Assembly: GCA_963210315.1 (NCBI GenBank)
Contig: OY723294.1
Span: 1,240,001 to 1,304,000 of the forward strand
Reading direction: 5' to 3'
Length of the DNA stretch: 64,000 bases
Origin: Rhynchopus euleeides
Lineage: Eukaryota; Euglenozoa; Diplonemea; Diplonemida; Diplonemidae
Shown: positions 20,134-31,400 of the stretch, in pieces
Position numbering within the stretch: the first letter of the stretch is position 1
Layout of the letters: each line of letters starts with the position of its first letter
Notes under the pieces: model-generated
What the model was told of the DNA's origin: nothing
Seen by the model: the letters and a program-made list of their open reading frames with translations, nothing else
Database searches by the model: none
Position numbers and translations under genes: made by a program

Positions 20134-21285
20134 AGGGGGGGTCAAATGGGGGTGACAAACACGATTTTTCAAAAAACCGGCGCAGAGGCCCCAAAGCCCC
20201 CGTAAACCCTCCAAACCCCCCCAGATCGGTCCGGAAACCCATCGAACCCCACTTTTCCACCATTCCGGGCACCTCAGGTGCCCGAATTGGGGTACCTAAA
20301 TTTTGTGCCACCGTTTGGTACCGTACAGTGCCACTGTGTGGGAGGTTGGAAAAGAAAATGCCCCAACACACCACATCTGAGGGTTGCAATGCATGTTGCT
20401 TGCCAACCACGTCATCCGGTGGGTGTCAGGCGCTATGTAGGTGGCATCAGCCAGGTCTTCGATGTGTTCTGGCTTGTATATGTACCTCCCTGCCTGCGGC
20501 ACAGGCACTGCCTTTGTCCCCCACACCAGCCACAGAGAGCGTATTGTACTCGGTCCACGGTTGCTGATTCATTGTGATGCGTTGTATCCTCGAGTGAACG
20601 TCACACACTAGTGACACCACCACCCGCCATCCGAGAGCTGTATTGACTTTGCGCGCTTCCGTTGCATTCACCTCGCCACGCATATTGCACTGTTCAGTAC
20701 CAGTGCTCTTGGGCCAGGCAAAGTAGACCGCAGCAAGTACCAATTCTGGCACAATGGGTACCACGACAGCGCACTTCGTGTGTTCCCGGAATGTACAGCT
20801 CGTGTTGCAACAGTCGTTGTCAACACATCCCGGTTGTGGAGCACTGCTGCACAGGAATCACACGACCATCTGGACTTGTTCCGTACCTACAGGCAGCCTC
20901 CCGGTGCATGGTGGCAGGGAGGTACATATACAAGCCAGAACTCATCGAAGACCTGGCTAATGCCACCTACATAGCGCCTGACACCCACCGGATGACGTGG
21001 TTGGCAAGCAACATGCATTGCAACCCTCAGATGTGGTGTGTTGGGGCATTTTCTTTTCCAACCTCCCACCCAGTGGCACTGTCCGGTACCAAACGGTGGC
21101 ACAAAATTTAGGTACCCCAATTCGGGCACCTGAGGTGCCCGGAATGGTGGAAAAGTGGGGTTCGATGGGTTTCCGGACCGATCTGGGGGGGTTTGGAGGG
21201 TTTACGGGGGCTTTGGGGCCTCTGCGCCGGTTTTTTGAAAAATCGTGTTTGTCCACGTAAAAGGGTGGCATTTGACCCCCCCTAC
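20134..21285. mobile_element. 1.15-kb foldback element with ~360-bp inverted arms
   Basis: The left arm 20134-20494 and right arm 20913-21285 are inverted copies with a few percent divergence, separated by 418 bp. Both arms encode, reading outward, the same ~65-residue frame (IYKPE, APDTHRMTWLASNMHC, WCVGAFSFPTSH; minus strand in the left arm, plus strand in the right). The arm differences include amino-acid changes such as E-H/E-L and A-D/A-N. The outer edges lie in poly-G/C tracts, so no TSD is readable. It could be a foldback transposon or an inverted duplication of an exon. Confidence 0.75.
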
Positions 21286-21504
21286 CCCCCCCCCTCCCCT
21301 TCGCCCCTCTCGCTGTATCGCCTGCGTCCACCCCCACCCCCCGCCTCCTCACACGACTACCAGTGCCAACTCCTCCCCTCCTTCGGTTGGGTTGGCTGTT
21401 TGCTACCAGGCCTCTTCGCTGCGACTGTCTTGGCCAGTTGGATCATTTCGTCTGAGGTGAAGGGGGGGGGGGGGGTGTGTGTTGCTGTTTGCTGTGCCCC
21501 CGCG

Positions 21505-22071
21505 ATGTCCGCCAGCCGGATAGACAAGCTGAGAGGGATCGTGCGCAGCAGGAGTGGCAGTTCATACCGCCGTGCTGAGAGTGTGCCCCGAATACCCTGG
21601 AGCTCCTCGCCAACGCTGCGCAACCTGCATGAATGGCGGGCACGGGGGTTCATTCCTGGACCCGCCGTCTGGAATTCTGTCATCGAGTCCTCTGCGCATT
21701 CCCTGCGGGCGAGGCTGAGCATCTTTGACGAGATGGAGGCCCACGGCGTGGTTCGAAATGCCAAGACATACACCCTTGTGGCTGCGAAGCTGTCTCCTGA
21801 CAAGCCGATGTCACCCCACGTGCTGAAAACCCTCCTGAGGACAATGGAGGCGGAAGCTTGGCCCCCGCAGTCAGCCTTTTTGAAGAGCGCGATACTGGTC
21901 GCGGAGACTCCGGCGGATGCAAAGGACATCTACGCGATGTGCCCGACTCCAACACCTGCAGTCCGTGCAGCTCTTGCGGAGCGGCTTCAGCGAGATCAAA
22001 ACTCTCATCGTCCATCACGTCTTCACGAGCAGCGCGGATCTGGTGGGTGTGGTGGTGATCGCAGGGGGTGA
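21505..22071 (+). CDS. PPR-motif protein, C-terminus uncertain
   Basis: The ATG at 21505 starts a 188-codon frame. Residues 55-90 (VWNSVIESS...SIFDEMEAHGVVRNAKTYTL) fit the pentatricopeptide consensus: VxxWNxxI, then FDEMxxxGxxxNxxTY. At least a second weaker repeat follows. PPR proteins bind organellar or other RNA one nucleotide per repeat; a short protein like this would be a fragment or a small family member. Near 21950 the coding character seems to move to another frame (EIKTLIVHHVFTSSADLVGV, 21980-22040), so a frameshift or an unrecognised intron is possible. No targeting peptide is obvious. Confidence 0.55.
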   Translation: MSASRIDKLRGIVRSRSGSSYRRAESVPRIPWSSSPTLRNLHEWRARGFIPGPAVWNSVIESSAHSLRARLSIFDEMEAHGVVRNAKTYTLVAAKLSPDKPMSPHVLKTLLRTMEAEAWPPQSAFLKSAILVAETPADAKDIYAMCPTPTPAVRAALAERLQRDQNSHRPSRLHEQRGSGGCGGDRRG

Positions 22072-22295
22072 GGGCTGCCGGCTGCCGGCGGATATACCGC
22101 TGAGAGCAGTGCGAATGCCCAAGCAGTGTGAAGGGGCCAAGAAAGGCCGCAAAAAAAAACCCCCGAGGCGACTTTTTCTGCTGCCCTCCCCCACCCCCAC
22201 CCCTTCTATTTTTTATGCCCGTGTTTCCAGACCCCCACCACTAAACACCACACCACCCCACACAGCCCCCCCCCCCCCCACCCACCCGCCACACG

Positions 22296-23003
22296 ATGTC
22301 TGTTGTCCCTGGGCTCCCCCCTCCGCCGGAGACGCACCCCGCCTCGCCTGGACGTGCCCGCCAGGGCAGCGGGTCGCCCTACAGGACCGCCTCCCCCTAC
22401 GCAGCACCCTACGCCGCACCGCCGTCGCCGGGGCTGAGCTACCAGCCCTCGGGGGCCTACCAGGCGTCTGGGTCGCCTGGCGGCGCCTACAGCGCTGGCC
22501 CGGGCGGGCTGAGCGGCGCCTTCGAGTCGGAGAAGGCAAAGGAGGAGGATCGCCACCGCCGCATCGCGGAGTTCATGGGGGGCAACATCGGGCAGGGCGG
22601 GGGCTCCCCGCAGCGGAGCTACTCCGGCAGCCCGCACCGCTACAGCGCGGCGCCTGCCCCGGTGGCGGCATTCCCTCCCGCTGCAGGCTACGGCTCCCCT
22701 GGCCGCCTCGGCGGGTCGCCCAACCGCAGCGTTGTGGGCGTGCCGCCCACAAACCCGGTGTACGACTCCTATGTGGCGCCCATCGGTACCCACACCAGCT
22801 ATGTGTCCCAGCCCCAGCCCCTGCTGTCCGGCGGGGCGGGGGGGGCCTACGGTGCCCCCATCGGTGGTGGGTACGGCGGCAGTGTCGGGTACGGCGGGCT
22901 CGCTGCCTCCCCGTCCACCACCCTGCCTCTGACAGGGCACCCTTCTGAAGGCGAGTCGCCGCGCCGCCTCCGGGCCTGGGGCGCCTCTGCTTCCATGAAG
23001 TGA
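22296..23003 (+). CDS. Gly/Ser/Pro/Tyr-rich low-complexity protein
   Basis: 235 codons from the ATG at 22296 to TGA. The N-terminal half is rich in SPYRTASPYAAPYAAP-like repeats. A short charged helix-forming segment (FESEKAKEEDRHRRIAEFM, about residues 75-95) is followed by SPxR/SPHR and Gly-Tyr-rich tracts (GGAYGAPIGGGYGGSVGYGG). This is a disordered protein with possible SP phosphosites and an RNA-granule or cytoskeletal-scaffold style composition. No family is recognised and function is unknown. The reading is supported by consistent third-position GC and a clean frame against its neighbours. Confidence 0.6.
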   Translation: MSVVPGLPPPPETHPASPGRARQGSGSPYRTASPYAAPYAAPPSPGLSYQPSGAYQASGSPGGAYSAGPGGLSGAFESEKAKEEDRHRRIAEFMGGNIGQGGGSPQRSYSGSPHRYSAAPAPVAAFPPAAGYGSPGRLGGSPNRSVVGVPPTNPVYDSYVAPIGTHTSYVSQPQPLLSGGAGGAYGAPIGGGYGGSVGYGGLAASPSTTLPLTGHPSEGESPRRLRAWGASASMK

Positions 23004-24113
23004 AGAAGGGGGGGGGGGTAGGGAATATTCTTGGGGGGAAGGGGGGGGGGTGGAGGTGCCGCTTCGCTGCGTCCCCTTGTGGGTTCTGTTCTCGCCCCCC
23101 CCCTCCCCCCTTCGGTTCTGTTTCGCAGTGGTGTAAGGGGGGGGGCGGGCACATAAGGCGCAGCTTTATGGTGTCTAATTCTGTATGTATTGTACTGTCA
23201 CCCCCTCCCCCCCCATTGGGTTGTTTCGATGAGAATTTTATCTGGCAAAAATATATAGGCCCAGACCCGGTGATAGGGCTGTGTTTTGCCTCTTATGTAC
23301 TTACCCCCAATCCCCCCCCCCCTCCCGTCCAGCGCCACAGAGCTGGTGATGCTATGGCATGTCGACCAACCGAGGCCAGAAGTGGTTTTCGACACCGAAA
23401 CTAAACATTGTTTACCGCTGCACCTTATTGTGGTCGCAGGGGAGGATGGGGGTGTCGGCGACAGGGAGATCGGCTCGCGCCGAGATCTCATGAGTTGTCG
23501 GTGCCAAAGAAAAACAAAAAGAGGAGAGGGAAAAAAAACGGCGTGGAACCGTTCATTGTTTCTGGTTCGTTTGTTGGCGGCTGTTGTTTCGCATTTTATT
23601 CGTTGTTCTTTCCCCCCTCCTTCTTTACCCCCCCCCCCTCCCACCCCACCTACCCCACTCTCACATGCGATCCCCCTCTATCTCCGCCCTCCTCGCGAAG
23701 CAAGGAGTCGGGAATCAGAACAATGAAGGCGAACCAGAACTACCCGCCAGTGATTGTATTCGGGTTGATTGCCTGGACCGGCCCTCTTCGTTCCGAGAGA
23801 GTGGCATCGTATACCCCCACCTGTTCCACCTCCGATAGTGCGCCTGTCTTGGCTCTGTCTGAGTGTCAGTGTGAAAAATGACAGCGGGCAGCGCATGGAA
23901 ACAAAGATGAAGGTGTAGGGTGTAGGGTGGCGTGGAGGTGTGGGCGTCCGCCGTGTTATGATGGCCCAACAACACAGCCCATTTGGCCTGTTGGGTCAGC
24001 ACAAAAGGGGGAGTGGCAGGCCCCATTCATCCCCACCCCCCTCCCCTCCCCAAAGGCTTTACATAGGTATCTATACCTTGGTGGTTACCACCCACTGATC
24101 CACACAAACTACA
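23004..24113. other. Intergenic, no gene seen
   Basis: G- and C-homopolymer-rich DNA; frames on both strands are low-complexity. Confidence 0.5.
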
Positions 24114-24713
24114 ATGCACATTTCCCCTCGCATCCAACAGGAATACACAAGCATGTCCGGGTTTGGCACGCCCCCTGCTGGGTACCTGTGGTTTTACTCA
24201 CACCGGGATGACAGGTACGGGTGTTTCTCGAACTTCTCCGAGCATCACATCTACCTGAACGGGAAGAAGTGGCCCACGACAGAGCACTATTTCCAGGCGA
24301 TGAAGTTCCACACCGATGAGGGGCTGATGGATAAGGTGCGTTATGCGTCGAGCCCATCAGGAGCTGCGCGGATCGGGCGGAACCGGGCCCACCCACTGCG
24401 CCCTGACTGGGAGACGGTGAAGCTGGATGTCATGCGTGATGCCCTGTACGCCAAGTTCACCCAGCACCGCAACTGCAGGGCAACACTGCTGGGCACAGCA
24501 GGGCTGTTCCTCGTGGAGCACACCGAGCGTGACGCGCAGTGGGGTGACGGTGGTGAGCCCTGGCTGAGGGACACCCCCGAGTCGAACCACGGCAAGAACT
24601 ATCTCGGGACGCTGCTCGTTGAGCTCCGTGAGAAGCTGATGCGCGAAGATGCCGAGGCAGAGGAAGGTGCCCCTGCGCAGACTGGTGCCAGCAGCAGCAG
24701 CAGCAGCAGCTGA
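24114..24713 (+). CDS. NADAR (YbiA-like) domain protein
   Basis: 199 codons. Residues 24-175 match the NADAR/YbiA fold: WFYSHRDDRYGCFSNFS, then the signature WPTTEHYFQAMKF (W53 to F65), RxGR, and a C-terminal ATLLGTAGLFLVEHTE...WGDG block. YbiA acts as an N-glycosidase on toxic early riboflavin-pathway intermediates, and other NADAR members remove ADP-ribose from modified bases, so a cytosolic or nuclear glycosidase role is expected from the family. Complete domain length. The tail is acidic, then ends in seven consecutive serines encoded by an AGC repeat. The start may be the ATG at 24114 or the one at 24153; both precede the domain. No introns. Confidence 0.85.
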   Translation: MHISPRIQQEYTSMSGFGTPPAGYLWFYSHRDDRYGCFSNFSEHHIYLNGKKWPTTEHYFQAMKFHTDEGLMDKVRYASSPSGAARIGRNRAHPLRPDWETVKLDVMRDALYAKFTQHRNCRATLLGTAGLFLVEHTERDAQWGDGGEPWLRDTPESNHGKNYLGTLLVELREKLMREDAEAEEGAPAQTGASSSSSSS

Positions 24714-25494
24714 CCCACCCCGTAAAAAAATCTGTCCCAAAACGGGCCGAGCACTCTCCTCATGAAGCCATGTTGTTTTATCTTGCCCAAAAATAACATG
24801 GTCCGAAGCCCTGAGTCAGAAATGCGTGGAACTGCGTGATAATCACGTCAGAACTACGCAAATTCTGCCTTGGCTGGGGGGGGGGGGTCACCATTCCCTG
24901 CGGCGAGTCTCAGAAAGGATGCCTCCTGCACCCAGCCCATCTGGGGAGGGGGGTTTCGTGCCACCGCATCCGCCATTCCCTAGCCAAAAAAAACCGTGGC
25001 GGGTGCTTGCTCGTTTGTTGAACCCCTGAGTTGACTTTTTCTTGCGTTAATCATTCCACCTGGTCTCCCCAAAGACGATTGTTGCCAGCGCATGTGTTCA
25101 CTCATGTGCCCCGCACAGAGAGAGGAAAAAAAATCAGAATCCTGAAAGTGGGGAACAAGCCCCCCAGTTAGGAACAGCCCTGGGCACAGGTTTGATTGAC
25201 TTTTGTTTGTTTTTTACCCGTCTCCAGGATCCTTACCACTCCGCCTATGCATAGGATCCACTTACGGGCATTGCATAGGGCACGAACCAGCGGACATCTT
25301 CTGGGGGAGACGGGGTGATCTAGGCCGAAAGGCCACTTCAGCAGCACACCAGTGGATAGCCTGCCGTGATCTGCACGGAGCCCCCTTCCCCCAACGGTCA
25401 CCACATCATGCAGATTTGTGTCTTGTAAATTCTGCATCCCGCTGCCCCGCACAGCCATCACCCCCACACCACATGCAGCGCCATCACCTGGGTG
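24714..25494. other. Upstream region of ABCA copy 1
   Basis: No gene supported. It does not share the 52-bp box found directly upstream of copies 2 and 3. Confidence 0.5.
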
Positions 25495-28400
25495 ATGGAG
25501 GGCATCGATGTGCCCGAAGATAACGGGGGTATTGCCGGTGGGATTGACCTCACATCCTATGAGCTGAAGAACAAGCAGCTGAGGCACTTCTGCCTCGCCG
25601 TGGATAAGACGCTGCGCCTCAAGCGGCGGAAGCTGCGGGGCTTCCTCTGCGAGCTGCTGATGCCGCCCCTCTTCATCTGCTGTCTCACCATCGGGCACTT
25701 CGCCAGCGACAACACGTACGTTGAGTCGCGGGGTTATGCCGAAGAACCCTATGTCAACCTCACAGAGTCGATCGCAGAGACATTCTGCACCCTCAACTTC
25801 CCGTCTGAAGTGGAACGTGTTGCCTCTGCAGTGCCAAACTGTACCCATGCGCCTTGGTGGATGCCGCAGTTTACCTGTCTGTACTCTATATGGAATAGCC
25901 CTGATGGTTCCACTTCGCTGTGTGTGCGACCCGATACACCAACAGGGATGGACAAGAAAGGGTTGAAAAGGCTGTACTATCACCTGGTGCGCACAGCCGA
26001 CAGGGGATCAACTGTTCCGCATTTTGATACCATGGTGGTGTTGCAGTGGCTTGCCCACCGTGCAAAGGGTAACCTGCGGTTCAACGTGGACACGTATTGG
26101 AACAGCCTCATGCACAGTGGGAATATTGAGATTGCCTCGGCGGATTGCCGTGCCGGGCAGGAGCTGGTGCATCACTTCAAGACGACGACAAAGTTCTTCG
26201 GCTATATTTTCAATGAATCTCTGCCGCGCGATGGGGAGTGTGCCAATGTGTGGGCCACAGAGGCAGCCGCAGTGAACTACATCAGGAAGGACGGCGCTGC
26301 GAAGGTTTGGGCCCTGATTGTGTTGAATGATATCAACCACAAGACGAAGGTGTTCGACTACACGATCCGAATGAACTACACATCGACGCCTTACACAAAG
26401 ATCACGCATGACAAGTTTGCGCAGGGGTTGGGACGGAACAGGTCGCGGCAGTACATCAACTCGGGGTTTCCTACACTCCAGACACACATAGACTCCTTCT
26501 ATCTCGGGAGGCCGGATCTGCTGTTGAAGACGCCCGTCGCACTGCCCATGCCGACAGGCAATTACCTGCACTCGCAGTTTCTGGAGCGGGCAGGTACGCT
26601 GATCCCTCTGGTCTTTGCACTGGCCTTCCTGTACCCAGTGTCCTGTCTTGTGGGCGGCATTGTGGAGGAGAAGGAACACCGCCTGCGTGAGGGAATGCTA
26701 ATCATGGGCCTGTCGAAGATGTCATTTTATCTTGCCTGGTTTGCAAGCTACTTCCTGCTGCTGGCGGTGTCGAGTATTCTGGTGACAGCTGTGGCATGTG
26801 CGACGTTCCTCAGTAACACATCGCCGCTGTTGGTGTTCCTGCAGACGCAAGTGTATTCTACCAGTATTATTGCACTGTCTCTGCTGATGTCGGTCTTCTT
26901 CTCCAAGTCGCGCATTGCTGCCATTGTGTCACCACTTGTGGTGTTCGCACTCACCGTCCCGAAGTTTACGATCAACACGCATGCAGACTTGTCGACCCAC
27001 ACGCTTGCATCGCTGTCATCAGCGGTGGCGTACGGCTACAGCACAGAGCTGATCATCAACTACGAGAAACGGGGGAGTGGGTCTGACTTCACAGATTTTG
27101 TGTCCGACAGCTACTCGTATGGCACAGCTCTGGGCATGATGTTGCTTGACACAATCCTGTACCTGCTGCTGGCGTGGTACCTCGACAGCGTGCTGCCGTC
27201 ACAGTACGGTGTGAAGCTGCACCCGCTGTTCTTCCTGTACCCGTCGTACTGGGGTCTGACGAAGACGGGGAAGTACGGACGTCAGGCGGACAACCACGAC
27301 CTGACGCCGCCTTCGCGTCTGCCGCACTACGTGGACACGGAGATCGACGAATCCACAAGGCAGGACCTGGAGGAGCGGGAGCGGGTGCGCATCATGGGGA
27401 TGCGGATGGAGTTTGCGAGCCCGGACGGGAAGGGGCCGAAGAACGTGGCTGTCAACAACCTGGGGAACGGTGTGCCGAGCGGTGCGGCTGGCGGTGCGGA
27501 CGCGCTCACCTTCTACGAGGGGCAGGTGCAGTGCGTGCTCGGGCACAACGGGGCCGGGAAGACGACGCTGATCAACATGCTGACGGGGATGCTGACGCCG
27601 ACGTCTGGGGACTGCCTGATCTGGGGACGCAGCGTGCGGCACGAGCTGGGGAAGATCCGGGAGAACATCGGGCTGTGCCCGCAGCACAACATCCTGTGGG
27701 CGCGCCTGTCGTGCCACGAGCACCTGATGTTCTACGGGCGCATCAAGGGTGTGCCGGAGGCGGTGCTGCGTGAGCGTGTGGAGCAGATGCTGCGTCTGGT
27801 GAACCTGTACGAGAAGCGCGACGCGTGGAGCGAGGTGCTGTCGGGCGGGCAGAAGCGGAAGCTGTCTGTGGCGTGTGCGCTGATTGGCGGGTCGCAGCTG
27901 GTGTTCCTGGACGAGCCGACGGCGGGGATGGACGTGGAGTCGCGCCGCGCGATGTGGTCGCTGCTGCGCAACCCTGCGGTGCTGCGCGGGCGCGTCATTG
28001 TGCTGACGACACACTACATGGAGGAGGCAGACCTGCTGGGGGACAGCGTGGCCATCATGCACAAGGGGTGCCTCCACTCGTGGGGGTCGTCCTTCTACCT
28101 GAAGTCGCGCCTCGGGGTGGGTTACAACATGTCGGTGGCGATGCGTGCCCAGTGCGTGCCGGAGCAGGTGGAGGAGGTGGTGCGCAGGTACATCACACGT
28201 GCCGAGGTGGGCCGTCTCTCCTGCACGGGCAACGAGCTGCGCCTCCGCCTCCCGATGGACTCGCTGCCGGACGACGAGTGGCTGTCCGTCGCGCGCAACA
28301 AGATGCGCCTCGAGAACACGACCGACCCGGCGAAGATGCGCGAGGCTGCCACCGCAGTGATCCACGAGCGTCTCGCCAGCCCCGAAGTCCTTGCCGACTG

Positions 28401-31400
28401 CGAAGCCCTGCTGTCCCACATCCGCACAGTCTCACACTTCCCAGACATGTTCGACGAGCTGGAGAGGCGCAAGGACGAGCTCCACGTCGAGAGCTTCGGT
28501 GTCGGCGTCACCACCCTGGAGGAGGTCTTCATGCGCATCGCTCTGGAGGAGGGAGACGACGTTGCCTCCGGTGCCGGCCCACACGCCGCCACCCCTGCCC
28601 TTGTCGACGACTCCGACAGCGACGCTGATGAGCTGACAGCGATGAACCCCCTCTCCCCGCAGGAGCACAGCCACCTCGAGCCGAGCCCCACCTTTGGCGA
28701 TCTGTACACCATCACAGATCAAGATGATCCGCCCATTCGGGGCACACAGCTCTACCTGGAGCAGTTCAAGGGTCTGTTTATAAAGCGTGTCCGTTGCGCG
28801 ACACGTGATGTGCGGACCATTACCTTCCAGTTCGTGCTGCCTGTGCTGTTCATCCTGCTGGCACTGCTGCTGGGAATGGTGGGCATGCCGACAATGCCTT
28901 CGATCGATCTGAAGCCTTCCATGTTCGGGAGGGAGACGTACATGCCGTATTCTGTGGATGTTGAGGAGCCCGAGTCCCTCCTGTTTACCGAGGAGTTCAT
29001 GCCAGGGTACCATCTGGTGGATGTGACGGAGGGTGGGTCCCATCCTGCGGGGTACAAGGAACTGTCGAGCTACCTGCTGCAGACTGTGGACCACCGCAGG
29101 CGCGACGTTATGCGAGACCTGGCGCTGTCGTATATGCGTGTTGGTAACGAGACGGATTTCCCTGTTGTGTTTGACAACGCGACGTTCATTCATGCGTTGC
29201 CAGTGGGGCTCAACACCATCCACAATGCGGTGCTGCGTGGGAAGTACGACAAGACAGGGATGCGGCCGCAGCTCGTGACGCGGAACCACCCGCTGCCGTT
29301 CTCCGAGTATTCAGACCGCATCATCTCTGAAGTGCTCATCACCATCACCGGCATCTTCATCATGATTCCGTTCACGTTCATCCCTTCCAACTTCGTGTCG
29401 TTTGTGGTGAAGGAACGTGAGTGCAAGGCGAAGCACGTGCAGGTTGTCAGTGGGGCCCACCTGGCTGCGTACTGGCTGAGCTCCTTCCTGTTCGACCTGC
29501 TGTCGTACCTTGTCACAGTGGCTATGGCCTTCGTCGTGTTCTACGCCGCGGATAGGACAGAGTTCATCGGCAGCGCTGAGGCCTTCTGGGCGTCATTCTT
29601 GCTGTTTTTTGAGTACGGCGTGTCGGCCATCCTGAGCAGCTACTTCTTCTCGTTCCTCTTCTCATCGCACACGTCTGCACAGAACGCTGTCATGGCCTTC
29701 AACTTCGTCGTGGGGTTCATCCTCGTCATTGTGACGCAGGTACTGGACTACGTCAAGAATACGAAACATATCAACCCGAAGCTGAAGTTCATCTACCGGC
29801 TGTTCCCCTCCTACTGCCTGGGCGAGGGCATCATCCGTATGTCTGTTCGCGAGTTAGCAGAAACCGTTCACTACGGCAAGCTGAGCTCTCGCCCGTTCGA
29901 CCTGGATACAGCTGGGTACCCTCTGATATACATGGCGGCGATGACACCCGTCTTTCTCCTATTGACACTAGTAGTCGAGTCGCCTGTCGTCCGTCTGCGC
30001 TTCCAGCGTTACTCCCGTGCAGTGCGTGACAAAGTCCTGTCACTGCCAGCGGACGTTGCGCGCCTCTGCCTTGGGAAAGGTCATACGGCATTCGACATGG
30101 ATTTGCATCTGGACATGGACAGCGAGGATGGCGTGCCCCTTGTCGACAGCTCGGCACAGAACCACTCGAGTTTCGATTCAGACATGTACAGTACCCTGCC
30201 GCGCGACGGACCTGAGGTGATGTACCGTCGTGGGGCGTGGCTGATGTGCAAGAGCGGTGACGGGAGTGTGTACTACTTCAACGAGGCGACTGGTGAGTCG
30301 AAGCTCAACGACAAGGACACACCGTTCTACCGTGACCAGGACGTGCAGCGCCACGCGGAAGAGGTGCTTGCGACCGAGAACGGGCGTGACGGTGACTACG
30401 TGACTGTGAAGCAGCTGCGCAAGGTGTGGGCACCACGCGGCAACGCACAGAAGAAGGTTGCTGTCGCAGACCTGTCCTTCGGTGTGAAGAGCGGTGAGCT
30501 GTTTGCCTTCCTCGGGACAAACGGTGCAGGCAAGACCACCACGCTGTCGATCCTGAGTGGCGAGTTCGAGCCGACCTCTGGACAGGCCTTCATTGCAGGG
30601 CACGACGTTGTGGAGGATGGGCAGCTGGCAAGGCAGAACCTCGGGTTCTGCCCGCAGTTCGACGCCCTGCTGGACCACCTGACGTGCGAGGAGCACCTGG
30701 AGCTGTTCGCGTGCCTGCGTGGGATCCCAAAACGGCATCGCAAGCCGAGTGCCGAAGTCCTGCTCAACGGGCTTGGGCTCGCACCGCACCGCAAGAAGCT
30801 GGCAAGCAACCTGAGCGGCGGGAACAGGCGGAAGCTGTCTGTGGCTGTGGCGCTTATGGGTGGGCCGTCTGCCGTGTTCCTGGACGAGCCGAGTGCAGGG
30901 ATGGACCCGCTTGCAAGGCGGTCGCTGTGGGGTGCGCTGGAGAAGGCCATCACGGACCTGAAGCTGTCTGTGATCCTGACGACGCACCACCTCGAGGAGA
31001 TCGAGGGGCTGGGTCGCCTGGACCACCGTGTCACCATCATGGTGGACGGGCGGTTGCAGTGCCTGGGATCTCTCGGACAGCTGAAGCACCAGCTGGGCGA
31101 CGCGTTCGAGCTGACGCTGAAGGTGAAGTCTGTGGACGCAGAGGCAGCTCTGCGTGCCTTCCTGAAGGAGCAGTGGCCGAAGTGCGAGCTGTCCGAGTCG
31201 ACGCAGCAGCGCCTGTCGTACCAGGTGGCGAAGGAGGAGGCGTCGCTGTCCCAGATGTTCCGCCTGATTGAGGACAACCGTGACAGGCTTGGTATGTCGC
31301 CACACGCTGCTCAGCATACACCACACTCTTATCAACTCAACACAACACCTCGCCTGCTGGGTGCTGTACTGTACTGTGCTATCTATGTGCCGTGTCCTGC

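Noticed and set aside
21193..21504. Upstream extension of the PPR frame
   Set aside because: It starts inside the inverted-repeat arm and crosses poly-C/G tracts; the ATG at 21505 is the first sensible start.
27199..28419. 406-codon antisense frame repeated at 37461 and 52498
   Set aside because: Exact antisense of the NBD1 region in each ABCA copy; it recurs only because the sense genes are duplicated.
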